Source: Rapana venosa (lineage: Eukaryota; Mollusca; Gastropoda; Neogastropoda; Muricidae). Taken from it: 64,000 nt of DNA. Of this stretch, positions 1-12,370 are shown piece after piece (positions within the stretch are counted from its first letter, which is position 1; the number at the start of each line of letters is the position of its first letter). Made by a program: the position numbers and the translations under genes. The stretch is from NCBI GenBank assembly GCA_028751875.1, contig CM054153.1, positions 34,099,986-34,163,985 of the forward strand, read 5' to 3'. A model generated the notes under the pieces. It made no database searches. It was not told the DNA's origin and saw only the letters and a program-made list of their open reading frames with translations.

Positions 1-544
1 AAAGGGGGGGTACCAGAGAATTGGGGGTAGGAAATGCAGGCTGGAAAAAAGTCTGGGTCCAAAACTGGAATTGGGTGTTACGGGTTTTGTCAAAAAAAAA
101 ATGCAGAAAATTTAGAAGGAAGTTCAGAGTGGGGTTTTGGTTGGGAAACAGGGGCTTTTTCCTTTACAATCCAAAAAAAAGTAATTGAGGGAAAAGAGAA
201 TTTCATAGACGTGGGTTAAGAACTTGGGGAAGAGTAGTACTTTGTTTTTTCTGAAAGAATTTTAAAAATTTGACTTTTTGATTTGTTTTCGGAAGGTGTT
301 TGTTGATTTCCGTTTTTTTTTTCACCACTGGCCCCCTCCCAGCTGCCCCCCGTTTGCGCTTTCAACCGAAAAGTCCGGGGGTTTTACCAAAGGTGCACAG
401 GGCCCGCGGGCCCGGGGACGGTTTAGTTTGGGGGGGGCATTTTCCCTCAATAGTTGGGGTAAGGGAAAAGTATTTTGTGTTTCGGGGGAGGTCTGTTGTC
501 CCGAAAGGGTTTGTTAAAAGGGCTCAGAAACTTGTGCCCGAGAA

Positions 545-790
545 AATACTTACATACACCCTACATACATCCCCCCATACATACATACATACATCCATCC
601 TCCCAAAAAAAAATACATACATAAATTTAAAACATACATACATACATGAATAAATACATACTACATAAATACATAATAAATTTTAAAACATACATATATC
701 ATACATATTAAAAATACATAAATACATAATTTCATAATACATACATCAACATACATACATTTCATACTTTCATACATAAAATACAAAAAA
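545..790. repeat. CATA-type microsatellite
   Basis: Imperfect tetranucleotide repeat of the form cata/taca with interruptions. It corresponds to 19890-20160 in copy 2. Confidence 0.85.
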
Positions 791-2844
791 ACCCAAAAGG
801 CCCCCTTTTTTAACCGACAAACAATATTTTGAAAGGCAAACGAAATATTATTGCACTCTCCCCCCGGGGCTCTCCTGTCTGTCTTTCCCCTCTGTCTCTG
901 TGTCCTGACTCAGCCTGTTGTCTGTCTGTCCTTTTCTGTCAGCCCCGGGCCCGTTTTGATCTCGGGAAAGTCTCTGTCTGTCTGTCTGTCTGTGATGAGC
1001 GGGGCAGTTCCGGGAAACGGCAGTTTAAAAGGGGCCCGCTAGGACTTTGGGCACCAGTCCGGTTTTTCAAGCCCCTTTTTCTGGCTGGGGGACCCGGGCC
1101 AGCTCCCCGCAACCACGGCAAAGAGGAGGCCAAAAAACCCGGGCCCACAGTTATATCTTTTAAAATTTTTATACTAGATGTTTTATTTAAATATATAATT
1201 TTTTAAAATTTTTTTATATATACCCTTTAGATCAGATATAAGTGTATCCCTTTTTTCCTTTTTCTCTTATTAGGCGATGGTATGCGGGATTAAACCGTTT
1301 TATTTTAGTGGGGGTTTTTTGGGTTTTGGGGGGAAGTGGGAAAGGACTCATCTTTTACGGGCGATTAAAAAAAATTAAAGAAATAATGAATTTTAAAAGG
1401 GTTTCCCCCTAATAACACTTTAGTTTTCAAGGGGCATGTTTGAAAAATGGGGAGTTCCCTAAAAAAAACCCGCTCACGTTTTCAAAAATAAAAAAAAAAA
1501 GGGTTCAAAATTTTAAACATCATGTTTGGTATTGTATTTTCCCCGTGCTTTTTAGGGGGGTTTAAAAAATATTTTTGAAGACACCAAAAAAAAGGGTTTT
1601 AAAAACTAAATTGTGGCAAATTTTGGGTTTTCCCCCTCTTTCTTGGGGGAGAAGTCCCTAAATTTTTGGAGGAAAAACCTGAAATATGCGAAACAAAAAA
1701 ATCAAAAACAAACTGGCTTAACTCGGGGAAAAAACAACACACACTCATAAGGGGAAAATTTTTTCCATTTTTCTTCCCTATCAAAAGATGTAATTTAAAT
1801 TTAAAGCCCCAAAAAATGAGAAATAAGTGTCTACAGTGAGCCTGAAAGAAAGAATTAAAAAGCACAGAGGCTAAAAAACATAGTTTAAAAGTACTTTTTT
1901 AACCCCCCACGGAAACAGCCACACGCCCCACACGCACCCCATAAATCACATACAAAATGAAAAGCAGCAGAGGAAAGAAACCGGGCACAATAATAATAGA
2001 CCCAAAAAAAGACGAGACATCACATTGCCATTTAGCATGAGAAAATCAAAAGAGGGTTTTGGAAAGGAAGCATGGTTTCCCGGGGTCGGGAAGTGTCCCA
2101 TGGGCCTTCCGTCCTTTGTTCGCCTACAGCGTGGGGCCTCTTCTTCCCCACGCTGTCCTCTCGTGCTTCGTGTTCCCCCTGGGTGGCAGCGGCCTGGGTG
2201 GCTCCAAACCATGCGCCAGGCTTTTTTATGTTACAGCACCCACGGCACGTTTCTTCCCCACAAAAGAATGGAATGGGGGCCCTTTCCGGTCTCTGGTTGA
2301 AGGCAAGGCTCGCTTCTTTGCGGGGAAGTGAAATTTGCCCAAACCCGTGTAATTTTTTGGTGGGTAGGGTTTATTTAGGGGTCCAATGTTTTCCCCGGGC
2401 TCTGAACTGAAATGCTTTTTCTGGGCCCTTTTTTCTCTCTGAGAGGAAGGGGGACAAAGTTTGGGTTTCCCTGGATTTGGTCGTTTTAAAAGGGGAAAAA
2501 GTTGTCCCGAGTTTTTTTGGGTCCTGTAAATAATTAATTGGATTTTTGGGGAAGGGGTCTTGGGGTTTGGGGCTTTTTGTATTTCAATTTTTTGCCGAAA
2601 TTTTTTTTTACGTCTCAATTCTCCCCCCTTCTCCCCTTTGTAGGGAAAACAAAATTTAAGAGTAGTCTGCACGTTAAAATTTTGTAAAAGATTTTCAAGA
2701 AGTACAGGTTCTTGAAAAAACGACTGTTTTTCAGAAAAAACTAAGGGTTTTACAGTGCTTTTCCCGTTTCCCCTGAGAATTGGGGTGGGCTTTTGGGAGG
2801 GAGGATTTTCCCCGGCAAATAGGTTTAAACGAGGGAATTTATGG

Positions 2845-3040
2845 GGGGCTGCAGCCGAAATGCTAAAACATTTTTTCTCCACACCGGCTACATAGAGTTT
2901 TGGGGGTTTAAGTTTTAGCGGCGGCAACGTCTGGTGAATGGAGGGGGGGATTTTTACCCCTCTCCCAGGGCCTCTTTTGGTGCAGGGGCCTCCGTGCCTT
3001 ACCCCTTTACCGGGGATTAAAAAAGGTAAATTACGGTTTA
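2845..3040 (+). repeat. SINE-like remnant, copy 1
   Basis: Degraded duplicate of the SINE-like segment at 22125-22330. The gcggcggcaacgtctggtg block and the gatttttacc...ctctcccag block are still readable, despite homopolymer noise. Confidence 0.45.
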
Positions 3041-4337
3041 AATTTGGTGACATCCCCGTTAAGGCTTTTCCCTGGCCACCAGCTGGTGTTTCAGGGAGAT
3101 GAAAGGAAATTAGCTTGGGTTTTGGACATTATTGGGCAATTCAAAGATTTTGTTTTTAACTCACTTCCCCACAATCTCGAAAAAATGGATCCGTAAGAGT
3201 ACCCCTTTTTTTAGGCCCAATTATCCAAAAAAGTATGGTGAAAGGGATTTCGGAAAAAGGGTACTTTCCCTTTTTAGAAAAAATGGGAAAACAAGGGGTG
3301 GGTCACTATCCAAAACCCGTGCATCTGGTTTTTGGGGCTTTGAGGGTATAGCTTGTATAGTATATATAGTATAGTATAAATATAGAATAAGTATAGTATA
3401 GTATTTAAAAGTATAGTATAGTTAGAATAAGTTTAAACCCCACTTACCAGGGTTTTTGCCACTGTGACCCCCCAGAGGAACTTAAAACAGAATGGCGCAG
3501 CCTAACATTGAGAAGACCCTCCGCCAAAAAAAACTGAATGTCGAGAAAGGGTTTCCCCGTGGACTTGCTTCTGTCCGGGGTGATTTTTGCCCCGGGTGGG
3601 CCCTTTCCCAGCAAAGATGCCGATCTCTGGGGGGTAATGGGGTGGGGGGGTGGAGACCCGAAGAAATTTTGGGGGTTATTTTGGGGTTTATGATTTTCCC
3701 CGAATCTCTCTCTCGGTAACTTTCTGGAGTTTATTTTTAAAGTTTTATTTTGCTGTTTGGGCTGACTGGGGAAACATCCTTTTCTAATGACCCCTCTTGT
3801 GGGGCCCTTTTTTTAAATTGTATTTGAAAATTGATGTAGGTTTTGGATTTTTTTTTCACTCTCAACCACACGCCCCGGTTTTGAATACAGGTTTAATCAG
3901 CAGTATGCCCATATACGCGTATTTGTGCATTCGCTGAAAAGTTGAATGCTTATTTTTCCCCAGGGAAAATTTTTACGGTTGTATTTTTTTTTTTTTGGGA
4001 CAAAAAAAAAATCATTGGGAACTGGCTTAAAAAAGGGAAAAAAAATTTGCACAAAAACAAAACGTGACAACGAGTTGAAACATTTTTAAAAATTATTAAA
4101 GACAAAAAAGGAACTCTTGACATTAAAAAGAAATTTCAAATGTTTGGGGAAAACCTAAAGGTTTCATTTTTTTGGGGGAAAAGGGGGCTGGGAAAGGGGA
4201 TTCAGTGTTAGCCGGGAAATGAAAATGGGCCACAGACGATGCTTTCCCAAAAATTGGAGATGAGTAACTAAAAGCAAAAGATAACCAGCCCCCTTTTTAA
4301 AGGTTTTCCGCCCCTGTTTTTTAAGGGAAACTTTAAC

Positions 4338-4425
4338 TTTTGTGTGTGTGTGTTGTGTGTGTGTGTGTTTTGTGTGTGCCGGGGCGCGTGGGGCCGTTTT
4401 GTGTGTTTTTGTGTGTGTGTTTGGG
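4338..4425. repeat. TG dinucleotide repeat
   Basis: Interrupted (TG)n tract. It corresponds to the TG/GC-alternating tract at 23556-23650 in copy 2. Confidence 0.85.
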
Positions 4426-4939
4426 GAGGGGAGAGGGAAATGGGGGTGAGTGATTAATGTGTTTGTGTTCATCGCTTTTTTAAAGCCTATTTATGGGGGT
4501 GTCCTTTTACGCATAAATTTCCCCCCCCATGCACTGAGTATCGAAAAATTATTTTAAAGGAAAACCTTTCGGTTTTATCCCCGTATCTAAAAAAAGTGTT
4601 TTTCGGGGGTCTGTGTGATGCGTGCCTGCCTGCGTGTTTTGTTTTTGAAATGTGACCCACATAACCCTTTGACGTTTTGGAAACCTTTCCTTTCGGTTAA
4701 ATTGTGGCCCCACAATGGGGTTCATTCAGCCCAATTTAAGTGTTGGTGCGGGTGGCAGCTGGGGCCCCGTATTGGGGTGTCCTGGGGCCTTAGGGCCCTT
4801 TAAGTTTGGGTTGCGGGTGTTTACGTTAAATTTTGTATGATACCCCCCCCCTTTACGTTTCCATTCAGCCTTACCCTTTCCCTTCGACAAAAGATTGTTA
4901 GCTGCTTTTCTCTTTCAAAGTGTAGGGCAAAAGGGACAT

Positions 4940-5264
4940 CTGGGGGGAGAGAGAGAAGGAGAGCAGGAGAGAAAAGAGGGGGGAGGGAGAGAGAGAGAGG
5001 GGAAAGGGGGAGATAGGGGGAGAGCAGGAGGAAAGAGAGGGGGGGGGAGGGAAGACAGAGAGAGACAGAAAAAAAGGAGGGACGGGGGAGGGGTGGAAGG
5101 GGCAGAGAGGGGAAAGGGGGGGAGAGAAGGAGGGGGGGGGGGGGAAAAGGGAAGAAGGAGAGCGCAATGACAATACAATGACAAATTTTTTTTATTTTTG
5201 AGGATAATTTAATAACACCCCCTGTGCTTTTTTTAAACCAATCCCCCCCCCCCGAGGGAAAGGG

Positions 5265-5295
<31 letters not shown>

Positions 5296-5346
5296 GGGGA
5301 AGAAAAGAGAGGGAAGAGAGAGAGGGAGAGAGAGAGAGAGAGAAAA
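4940..5346. repeat. GA-rich low-complexity tracts
   Basis: Two purine tracts of GA/GGA type, separated by a GACAAT-like stretch. They are collinear with 24134-24512. Apparent SL/EG-rich open frames on either strand are repeat translations. Confidence 0.85.
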
Positions 5347-5645
5347 GATCAGACTTTTACTGTACCCCGGCCCAAGGCCAAAATATAAAAAATGAATGGT
5401 GGGGGATATGGAATGGTTTATAAGCACAAGTAATATAAACAAAATGCCTTTTTTAAAGTTTTTCTATGACATAAAGTTTCCCAAAGATCATAAAAACATA
5501 AGTCACCATATCTTGAATTGTTTGTTTACAAAACATGCATTTCAGTGAAATCATAATCAACAGGTTTTAAGTCATATTTACCAATGTAAGGCTTTTAAAA
5601 AAGTAAAAAAATTTTATTTCTTCACTGGTTGCATGAAAAAAAATC

Positions 5646-5906
5646 TAGGTAATTTGCATCAGAGAGATAGGGAAAACAGGCATTCAAGCTCAACTACTCT
5701 TTAACTTACCTAGTTTTCATATAAAACCTCGCAACTTGGCCGATTCGTCTTCGCCTCATCTGGGCCAAAAGTTGCCATGTTTTATATGAAAACTAGGTAA
5801 GTTGAAGTAGCAGTTTACCTTGAATGCCTGTTTTCCCTATCTCTCTACTAAAAATGAAAATGTTACTATCTTATTTCTAGTGGGTAAAACTATAAAATTA
5901 TGGAAA
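5646..5906. repeat. Left terminal inverted repeat with palindrome, copy 1
   Basis: An inverted repeat runs from gatagggaaaacaggcattc (about 5665) to its mirror ending at ccctatctct (about 5846), making a near-perfect foldback of about 185 bp around a short GC-richer centre. The next 55 bases reach attatgg at about 5903; their counterpart lies beyond the 12707 gap in this copy. In copy 2 the same block is repeated in inverse orientation at the far end of the element. Confidence 0.75.
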
Positions 5907-5920
5907 AATGTGTGACAAAA

Positions 5921-6242
5921 CAATATCTTGTCAAGAACTAATACAACATCTTGTCGAGAACTAATACAATATCTTGTCAAGAACTAATACAACATCTTGT
6001 CGAGAACTAATACAACATCTTGTCAAGAACCTGTCAAGAACTAGTACAAGAACTAAAACAATAACTTGCCAGAACTAAATCAAAAACTGTCAAGAAAAAA
6101 AACAAGTCCCCATCAACAACTTATTAACAAACTTATTAACAACTTTGTCAACAAATTATTAACAACTTTGTCAACAACTTATCAACACTAACAACTTATC
6201 AACAAATTTGTTAACAAACTTATCAACAATTTGTCAAGAACA
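5921..6242 (+). repeat. Subterminal iteron array, copy 1
   Basis: Tandem degenerate units of about 23 bp built on cttgtcaagaactaatacaa, alternating an A and a G variant (tcaag/tcgag). They are followed by shorter units of the aacaacttattaacaactt type. Same array as 25086-25408. Confidence 0.85.
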
Positions 6243-6286
6243 ACAATAATTGTTTTACACAAAATATATTGATAAAGATAGACAAC

Positions 6287-6864
6287 ATGAATTGCAACGA
6301 GCTTTTACAGATGACATCTACTGTTTCTAGTCAAGAAGAAAAAACTGATGAGAAGAGTCTGCTTGATAAGAAGGAGAAGTTGTACTCTCTTGCTGCCTGT
6401 GGTAAAACAAAGCATTACTTAGGAACACAACTAACAGTTGAACAGGTACAGCAGTTATCATCACAAGACATTATTAAGTATTTTAATAGGTATGAATCTC
6501 TTCTTGGAGCAAAGATGGTGAGAAGCCTAGGGCATACTCTTATTGGCTTATACGCTAAAGCAACAAGTAGGGTCTTTATGTGGACTCAGAAGCTGACTTA
6601 GCATATGACCTGTCACAAGATCCTGTTTTGTTTAGAACGCTGGAGACACTTGGCTGTGATATGTATTATCGTTTTGGTTCCCTCTTAGCACCAGTAGTTG
6701 CTAGTACGATAACATTAAAACATATAAAATTTAACCATATAGAGACAGATGGAAGAGCAGAAAACAGTTATGAACCAACAGGAAGCACAGGAGAATGCTA
6801 CGAACCAAGCCCAGCAGACTCTTCCACAAGTCACAACAGTGACCAAGAGCCCTGGGAGAGTTGA
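6287..6864 (+). pseudogene. Small protein L1, copy 1 (broken)
   Basis: I start this at ATG 6287 (MNCNELLQ...), because the frame upstream of it has no ATG. The first half is open to 6603 and the second half continues in another frame from about 6580 to the TGA at 6862-6864. The break is at the same place as the in-frame TAG of copy 2, plus single-base length differences. The second half contains a DLSQDP...LETLGCDMYYRF block and a short hydrophobic stretch (APVVASTITL). The last 115 nt overlap the start of L2. Confidence 0.6.
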
Positions 6865-7182
6865 AGCTGGAAAAAGGTTGGCAGAATAAAACCGACAGAA
6901 AAAAACTTAGTAATCAAGCAAAGCAAAAGATTGTATTCGGAGAAGCATCAGAAAAACAGATGCCTATAGAACAAAGAAGCCACACCACCAAAAACAAATA
7001 TTCAGTCTTATTTGTTATACAGTGTAACTGCTATAGGCCTTGGTTATATATCTTATAGAGTATGGAGCAGCAAGCGACCAACAAAACAAGAACTGCAGCA
7101 AGAACATAAACCAAACCCAAAACCACAGCCACAACCATTGCAATGCAAACAGCCTGACAATGACCCATTCAGAATGTATTAA
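6749..7182 (+). pseudogene. Small protein L2, copy 1 (broken)
   Basis: It starts at ATG 6749 inside the end of L1. The first 46 codons are Q/T-rich and end with VEAGKRLAE before an in-frame TAA at 6887-6889, which is shared with copy 2. Further downstream, in another frame, a hydrophobic segment (CYTVTAIGLGYISY) is followed by a basic and P/Q-rich tail ending at the TAA at 7180-7182. This suggests a small single-pass membrane protein. No function is assigned. Confidence 0.5.
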
Positions 7183-7247
7183 TATATTAATATAAAAAAT
7201 TATACTTCCACGCGGCCGTTATTTGTGGTCTCAGCGTTGGCTATACT

Positions 7248-7403
7248 ATGTTAGGAAAGAGCCTTCTGAAAATGAAGCCTGCTGATTTAGGAAAACTAGA
7301 CTTTGAGGATAGCGCTAAGCTAGTTGCTGTTGTAACAGCATTCATTGCTTCTAAAGACTTCTTGGTAAAGCAGGGAATCATTCCAGAAAATATAAGTCCA
7401 TAA
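7248..7403 (+). CDS. Small protein L3, copy 1
   Basis: Open frame of 51 codons from ATG 7248, identical to 26418-26573. It contains ADLGKLDFEDSAKLVAVVTA and ends GIIPENISP. The frame stays open about 18 codons upstream of this ATG without another ATG, so the natural start may have been lost. It stops 7 bp before L4. Confidence 0.55.
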   Translation: MLGKSLLKMKPADLGKLDFEDSAKLVAVVTAFIASKDFLVKQGIIPENISP

Positions 7404-7410
7404 ATCGAAA

Positions 7411-7819
7411 ATGGCTTCTTTAGTGATGATGATTGGTGGTGCTGTAGTTAACGCACTTGCTTTTACAGGTAGCAACTACTTGTTTTCTAAACTTCATACA
7501 GATGAAGAAAGGAAGAGACATGATAAAGCAATAGAACAACTGAACAGAGCACAGGCAGAATACGAAAGACAAAGAATTGTTCATTTAGGACTTTATTAAC
7601 GAAAAACTTCGTGAACAAGGACATGCCGCAAAAACATTTTCTGATGTTGACGCGGCAATAAAAGAGTACTACATTGTGACAGGCAAACAAATATCTCCTA
7701 TTACTAAACCACAGCTTCGTGATTATTATCAACCCACTGAAACCCAGAAGACAGGCGAGATTGCTTTTATTGTGGTGGGCATGACAATAGTATATTTCTT
7801 AGCACAGAAGGTTGGTTAA
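7411..7819 (+). pseudogene. Small protein L4, copy 1 (one frameshift)
   Basis: Same gene as the intact copy at 26581-26988. One extra G near 7590 (ttaggactt against ttagactt) shifts the frame after about 60 codons; the remainder is readable in the next frame to the TAA at 7817-7819. Confidence 0.7.
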
Positions 7820-7854
7820 CCAACAATTTTTTAAAAATTTATTATAATAGAACA

Positions 7855-8783
7855 ATGGATGCCAAACTCTCTAAGATCTATTACACACCAAAAGGTTACT
7901 GGAAAGGACAAACAGCTATTAACAAACTGAGTATTGCAGCAGGAGTAAGTTCTGAGGTAGCAAAGAAGTGGTTGTCTAAACAAGCAATATGGCAGATCTA
8001 TTTACCTGCACCAAGGCGCATTAATAGACCATCCTTTATAAACATGAAGCCAAATGATACTCACCAAATAGACCTTTACTACTTACCCCATGACACAATC
8101 AGAAGAAAGAGGTAAAAGTATGCTCTTACTGTGGTGGACGTAGCTTCTAGGTATAAAGATGCAGAGCCCCTTACTGAAAAGAGTGCTACCGCAACTGCAG
8201 TTGCTTTGCAAGAAATCTATAGTCGAGGCCCATTAAAATATCCCAGACTTATTCAGTGCGACGATGGTAAAGAGTTTAAAGAAGCATTTAATCAGCTTTA
8301 TAAAGCATGGAGTAGAAAAAAAAAAGAGTCATCAGGCAACCACAGATCTAAAGCATGGTTAAGTTTTAACAAATGTAGAAAAAAAGACTGTTTGCATTCA
8401 TACCCCCAAGAAATCATGATCCCAGGCAAACAAACACAGGTGGAAGAAAACTACCGCAGTTTTAAGAGGATAACTTGAGGAACAAAACCCACAGGGTTTT
8501 TAAAACCTGGGGGACGCCAAAAACACAAAACAATACACAGCACCCAAACAACACCACCAAAGCAACCACTAATCCCCTTTTGGGGAAGAAACTTAGTTCT
8601 TTGCCCCTGGAAAGCGGAACCCAGCAAAAGTCAAAGCAAGAAACGAACCCTCTGGGCTAGACACTTATGAAAAAAAAAAAGTTGTGGAGAGGGCCCTCCT
8701 TTTATTATTTGTCACTGCCTGCACCACAACGACTTTTTTTAGAGGGGAATGCAGCTAGTGCACTAATATTTCCCCCCTTTTAG
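7855..8783 (+). pseudogene. Retroviral-type integrase, copy 1 (broken)
   Basis: Starts at ATG 7855. The N-terminal part (about 86 codons) is open here, unlike in copy 2, and includes HQIDLYYL, holding the first catalytic aspartate of the integrase core. It then meets the shared in-frame TAA at 8113-8115. The core continues at 8116 (ALTVVDVASRYK) with the second aspartate in IQCDDGKEF, then decays into unpolished sequence after about 8310, so the catalytic glutamate region is unreadable. The end is placed at 8783 by alignment with copy 2. Confidence 0.75.
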
Positions 8784-9045
8784 TAAGGGTGGGCCCCCGT
8801 TTCATCAGAAGAAGTACTGTATGGTCTCATTAACTTTTTTTTGTTTTTCAATTTTGGGAACTGTTTGAAAACATGAAGTGGGTTGGACCTCTTCATCTAC
8901 AAATTTCCCTAAAATATTATTTAAACTTCTTTTTTGTGCCGATCAAGTTTTATTTCAAATTGCTCCCCAAATTTTTATGCATAGCTGAAAAAAGCAGAGT
9001 CGGGGTTTTGTACCATTCCATAGTTTTTGAAAAGTTTGAATCCTT
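8763..9045 (-). pseudogene. 99-aa leftward protein, copy 1 (degraded)
   Basis: Aligns with 27965-28264 but is full of indels. The start codon position reads aag instead of ATG. Identified only by collinearity. Confidence 0.5.
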
Positions 9046-9079
9046 TGTGAGCCTAAATCAGAATTTTTTTAATTTTATC

Positions 9080-12000
9080 TATTATCTATTTTCCCCTATC
9101 TGACGCCCGTGGGGGCCCCTAAAAGACTCAAAACCCGTTCCCCCGATCCTCCTGTTCTCCCTTTCTCAGGGTTTTGTTGAGTTTAGACTGCCCTTTTCGC
9201 TGAGTTTATCCCCCCCAGTCTTCTTTTGGTTGCCCTCTTCTTCTTCCTCCTTGGACAGTGCCTTGTAAAACTGTCTTGCAAGCCCTTTTGGATCTTTGTG
9301 ACTTGCCCATCCCATTTAAGTTTTCGTTTTTCACGTCGTTAGAAGGTTCTCATAGGGCCCAAATGGTTTGGGGATTCTGTTTGACGCTTTCTTTGCTTAT
9401 GGGGTTTTTGTAGGAATCCCAAAGGGGGTCCCCGAAAGCATCTCATCTCCACCGCTGTACTCTTCTTCCCAATTGCGTCAGGGGCCTGATTCACGGCATA
9501 CAGAAATAGGATAGACAAGGGGGCAAGCATCTGATCTTGGAGATAAAGGGGATATTCTTTTCTCTCCCGATGGGTTTAGTTTTACAAAAACGTTTTTGTC
9601 GTGCATCTTGCATACTATTCTGGCTTTGGGTCCCGGGCTGATACAAAGGCTCCCAGGGACTTGAAGCTTTAACTGTTTCCGCTTCTGGTCATTAACCCCG
9701 TATCATGCTAAGCCGTTGGGGTTAAAAGTCATCAGTTTGGGCTTCTCTGCATGATTTCCATGCCGTATGTTTTTTGGGGGCCTTTTTCAAGTGTTTGTTA
9801 GGCTGGGAGCTTTTTTTTGATCCTGCTATTCCATCAAATTTATTTGCGAAGCGGGGGTTTGTATCGTTCTGCCACCAAGGTGATGTCCCTTTATGATTTT
9901 CCGTGCTCAGCCTGATTCTCTCAGGAAATGTTGAAAAGAGTGGGGGGAGGTAAAAAAGCCCTGCCCTTTCCCAACTGTTTTTTCGGAAAACCCTTCCAAT
10001 GTTGTTGTTGTAGTCACTACTGACGGCCTCCTGTACAGCGTTTGAGACTCGACAGGTTTGCATTGAGCTGTACAAATCATGGTTCCCCAAAAAACGCATG
10101 CCACCCCCTTCAAATGCCTTCTTAAAATCGATAAATACGGGGGTAAAGGTCTTGTTATTTTGAAGGTATGCCACATGTATTCTGGGTTAAATTTGTTCTG
10201 TTGTGCTGCGCCCTGCTCTAAAAACCTGTTTGCCCTCGCATGGGTTCTGCTTGGTTCAGTCTATTAAATATTATCGGCAGATGCCTTGCTTGGGTGGCAT
10301 TAGGCTGTTGTGCGTAATTATGGATTGTTGTAGTTTCCTTTTTGGGGAGGGTGAGAGATGACGTTCCGGGTTTTTTTGGCCATTTTCCTTTTTCCCCAGA
10401 TCTTGGCAAAATTTTTAGTGGGGCGATCATGGCTTCCCCTCCGCTTGAACCAACTCGCGGAAATGTTGTCAGCCCTGCTGATTTCCCCTTTTTTTCAGCG
10501 TCTGACTGCTTTTTTCCATTCTTCTCGGGGGAAAGGGGGGACTGTCTTGTGTTTTTTCCCGGTCATTAAGGATTTTGGGATCTCCCCGGTTCTTAGTTTT
10601 TACAGGTCGGAGCGTATTCTGCCCATCTGTTCAAATTCCTGACGTCAGTGAGACACTTCCCATTTTTGTCTTGGTTTGAAAACCTTTTCCCTGTTTTGTG
10701 CAGTTAGGTCTTTCCAGCTGATATGCTTTTTGCTATTGTTTTTTTGATTTTTCTCTTCAATGTCTTGGCCCTGTTACCGATCCTTTTCTTTGCCTCCGTC
10801 ATGGATTTCCCTGATTTTTTTGTTGACTGCCCTATATTGTTCTGCTCTTTTTTTGTTTCATTTTTCTTTTTTTTTTTAACCTCACGCTTGTCGCATAGTT
10901 GTGGAGTTAATGTGACCCAGGGATTTTGACTGGTCGGTGTTTGCCAAAAGCTCGCTTGCTTTTCAGTCACTGCTGTATTGAAACTATTCGTCAGTGTATC
11001 TATGTCTGATCTATCACAGTGATGCTGCAAACTTTCCCCTATCCTTGCTTGAAAAATTTTACTACTTGGGGTCCTTCAGCTTCTCGATGTCAAATTTGAC
11101 CCGATGTTGTTCCGCTTGTGGATTTTCTTTAGATAGTCGGAAGTCATCATACAAGACTGATCCCCCTAGTCTGCCCCTGGAAAACTTTGTGCTGCCGATG
11201 TCAAGCAGATGAAACCGTCTTTTCACCGTGATGAAATCTATTTGGTTGTGGTGTTTTCCTTTTGGGGCTATGCCATGCCTTTTTCTGGATTTCTTTTGGG
11301 CCAAGTGTATTCACTGGGGAGGGGTTTTACGGGCAAACCCGGGTCTCAAGCCTCTTTCTTTGATTGGTTATTACAATGGGGCCCCCACAAACCCCCCTCC
11401 CAATCTCTCCATGCTCTTCCCTCCCTTGGGTTCCAGTCACCTTGCGAAACGAGGATTCTTTTTTGGGGATTTTGATTCAAAAACCCTTGTAGTTGGTCAA
11501 AAAAATTCTTTAGGCTTCATCTGTGAAATCTGATGTGGGGGCGTATCCCTGTACTCAGTTAGTTAAAGGGGGGGTTGCTCTCAACGGAGGGAAAAAGTCT
11601 CTGGAACAGGCGGGCAGCTCATGACGGTTTTCCGGTGTCTTTGGGGGAACAAAACCCACGCGTTTTTCATGTTTATCCCTTTTTTCCCCCTGTTTTAAAA
11701 TTTGGGGTCTTCCTGGGTCGTTGTTTCTCCATGTTTTTCCACCTGACTTCGCAGAGCCCAAGGTTTGGCCTTTGATATCGGACAATTTATGTGTCAGTTT
11801 TCCCACTTGCCGAGCTTTAGTGTTCCTACATTCCTGTGCAATGATGGTGTTGTTTTTTGGCCGGATTTTGTTGTGTTTTTCATCAGTAGCATACTTTCGA
11901 CCTCTGTCCTGATGAGCAACAAAGGGACGGCCTTGGTAACCGGGGACGACCGATCCGGTATGGAAAATTGGGGTTTTTTTTTCTGGGTGTATCTTGGGCA

Positions 12001-12119
12001 AATCAAAATGCGGAGCCCTCCTTTCCAGGTCGGTTTTTTTTATTGGGTTTTTTCTCCCCAAAGTGGGAGGTGGGGAATGGGGTTTCTGGTTACCTAGAAT
12101 GGAAGTCTCGACTGACCAC
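9080..12119 (-). mobile_element. RTE-type LINE, copy 1 (degraded)
   Basis: Collinear with 28299-31498. Recognisable fragments include VFIDFKKAF (about 10110-10140), RFANKFDGIAG (about 9830-9855, so the FAN variant is present here too) and APE pieces near 11060-11300. The flanking aactttatat at about 12120 corresponds to the 11-bp target duplication of copy 2. Dense homopolymer indels break every frame. Confidence 0.75.
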
Positions 12120-12149
12120 AACTTTATATGAAAATGAAAAAAAAATTTT

Positions 12150-12370
12150 TTAAATTCTGTTTGTTCTCCCTGTTTAATGGGTAGAGCGCTTGGTGAAGAA
12201 TATTCCCCTTTTGGCCCTTGCAATCATGTCTTTTTTTTTAACACAGTCGTGTTTATTTGCGTGTTGAAGGCTTTGGGGTTGTAAGATGAAAAAAACTCTA
12301 CCTTCAACAGGCCCCTATGTGTTTTTAGACTGATGCTTGTTTTGACCACCTGTTTACCAAAACCTTTTGG
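12150..12370 (-). pseudogene. Polymerase C-terminal fragment, copy 1
   Basis: Contains GKQVVKTSIS and QINTTV, matching the C-terminal fragment of the family-B polymerase at 31532-31775. It lies between the RTE LINE and the CR1/L2-like LINE, as in the other copies. Confidence 0.6.

Larger units (their letters stand above)
1..5645. other. Left flank of copy 1 (low-quality duplicate of 19331-24815)
   Basis: No gene is supported here. The stretch is collinear with 19331-24815 but carries very many homopolymer expansions and short indels, so its apparent short ORFs are noise. It holds, in order: a CATA microsatellite (about 545-790), a TCTG-rich stretch (about 870-990), a SINE-like remnant (about 2845-3040), a decayed GTATA array (about 3350-3425), a TG run (about 4338-4425) and two GA-rich tracts (about 4940-5165 and 5268-5346). 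The shared left flank is one of the main signs that this is the same genomic locus as copy 2, not an independent transposon insertion. Confidence 0.8.

Noticed and set aside
2226..3053. 275-codon leftward open frame
   Set aside because: It spans the SINE-like remnant and is absent from the cleaner duplicate at 21600-22350; long only because of low-quality sequence.
34..5442. Many 60-120-codon open frames in the left flank of copy 1
   Set aside because: They lie in homopolymer-inflated sequence, are not kept in the better copy of the same flank, and several are translations of GA, TG or CATA repeats.
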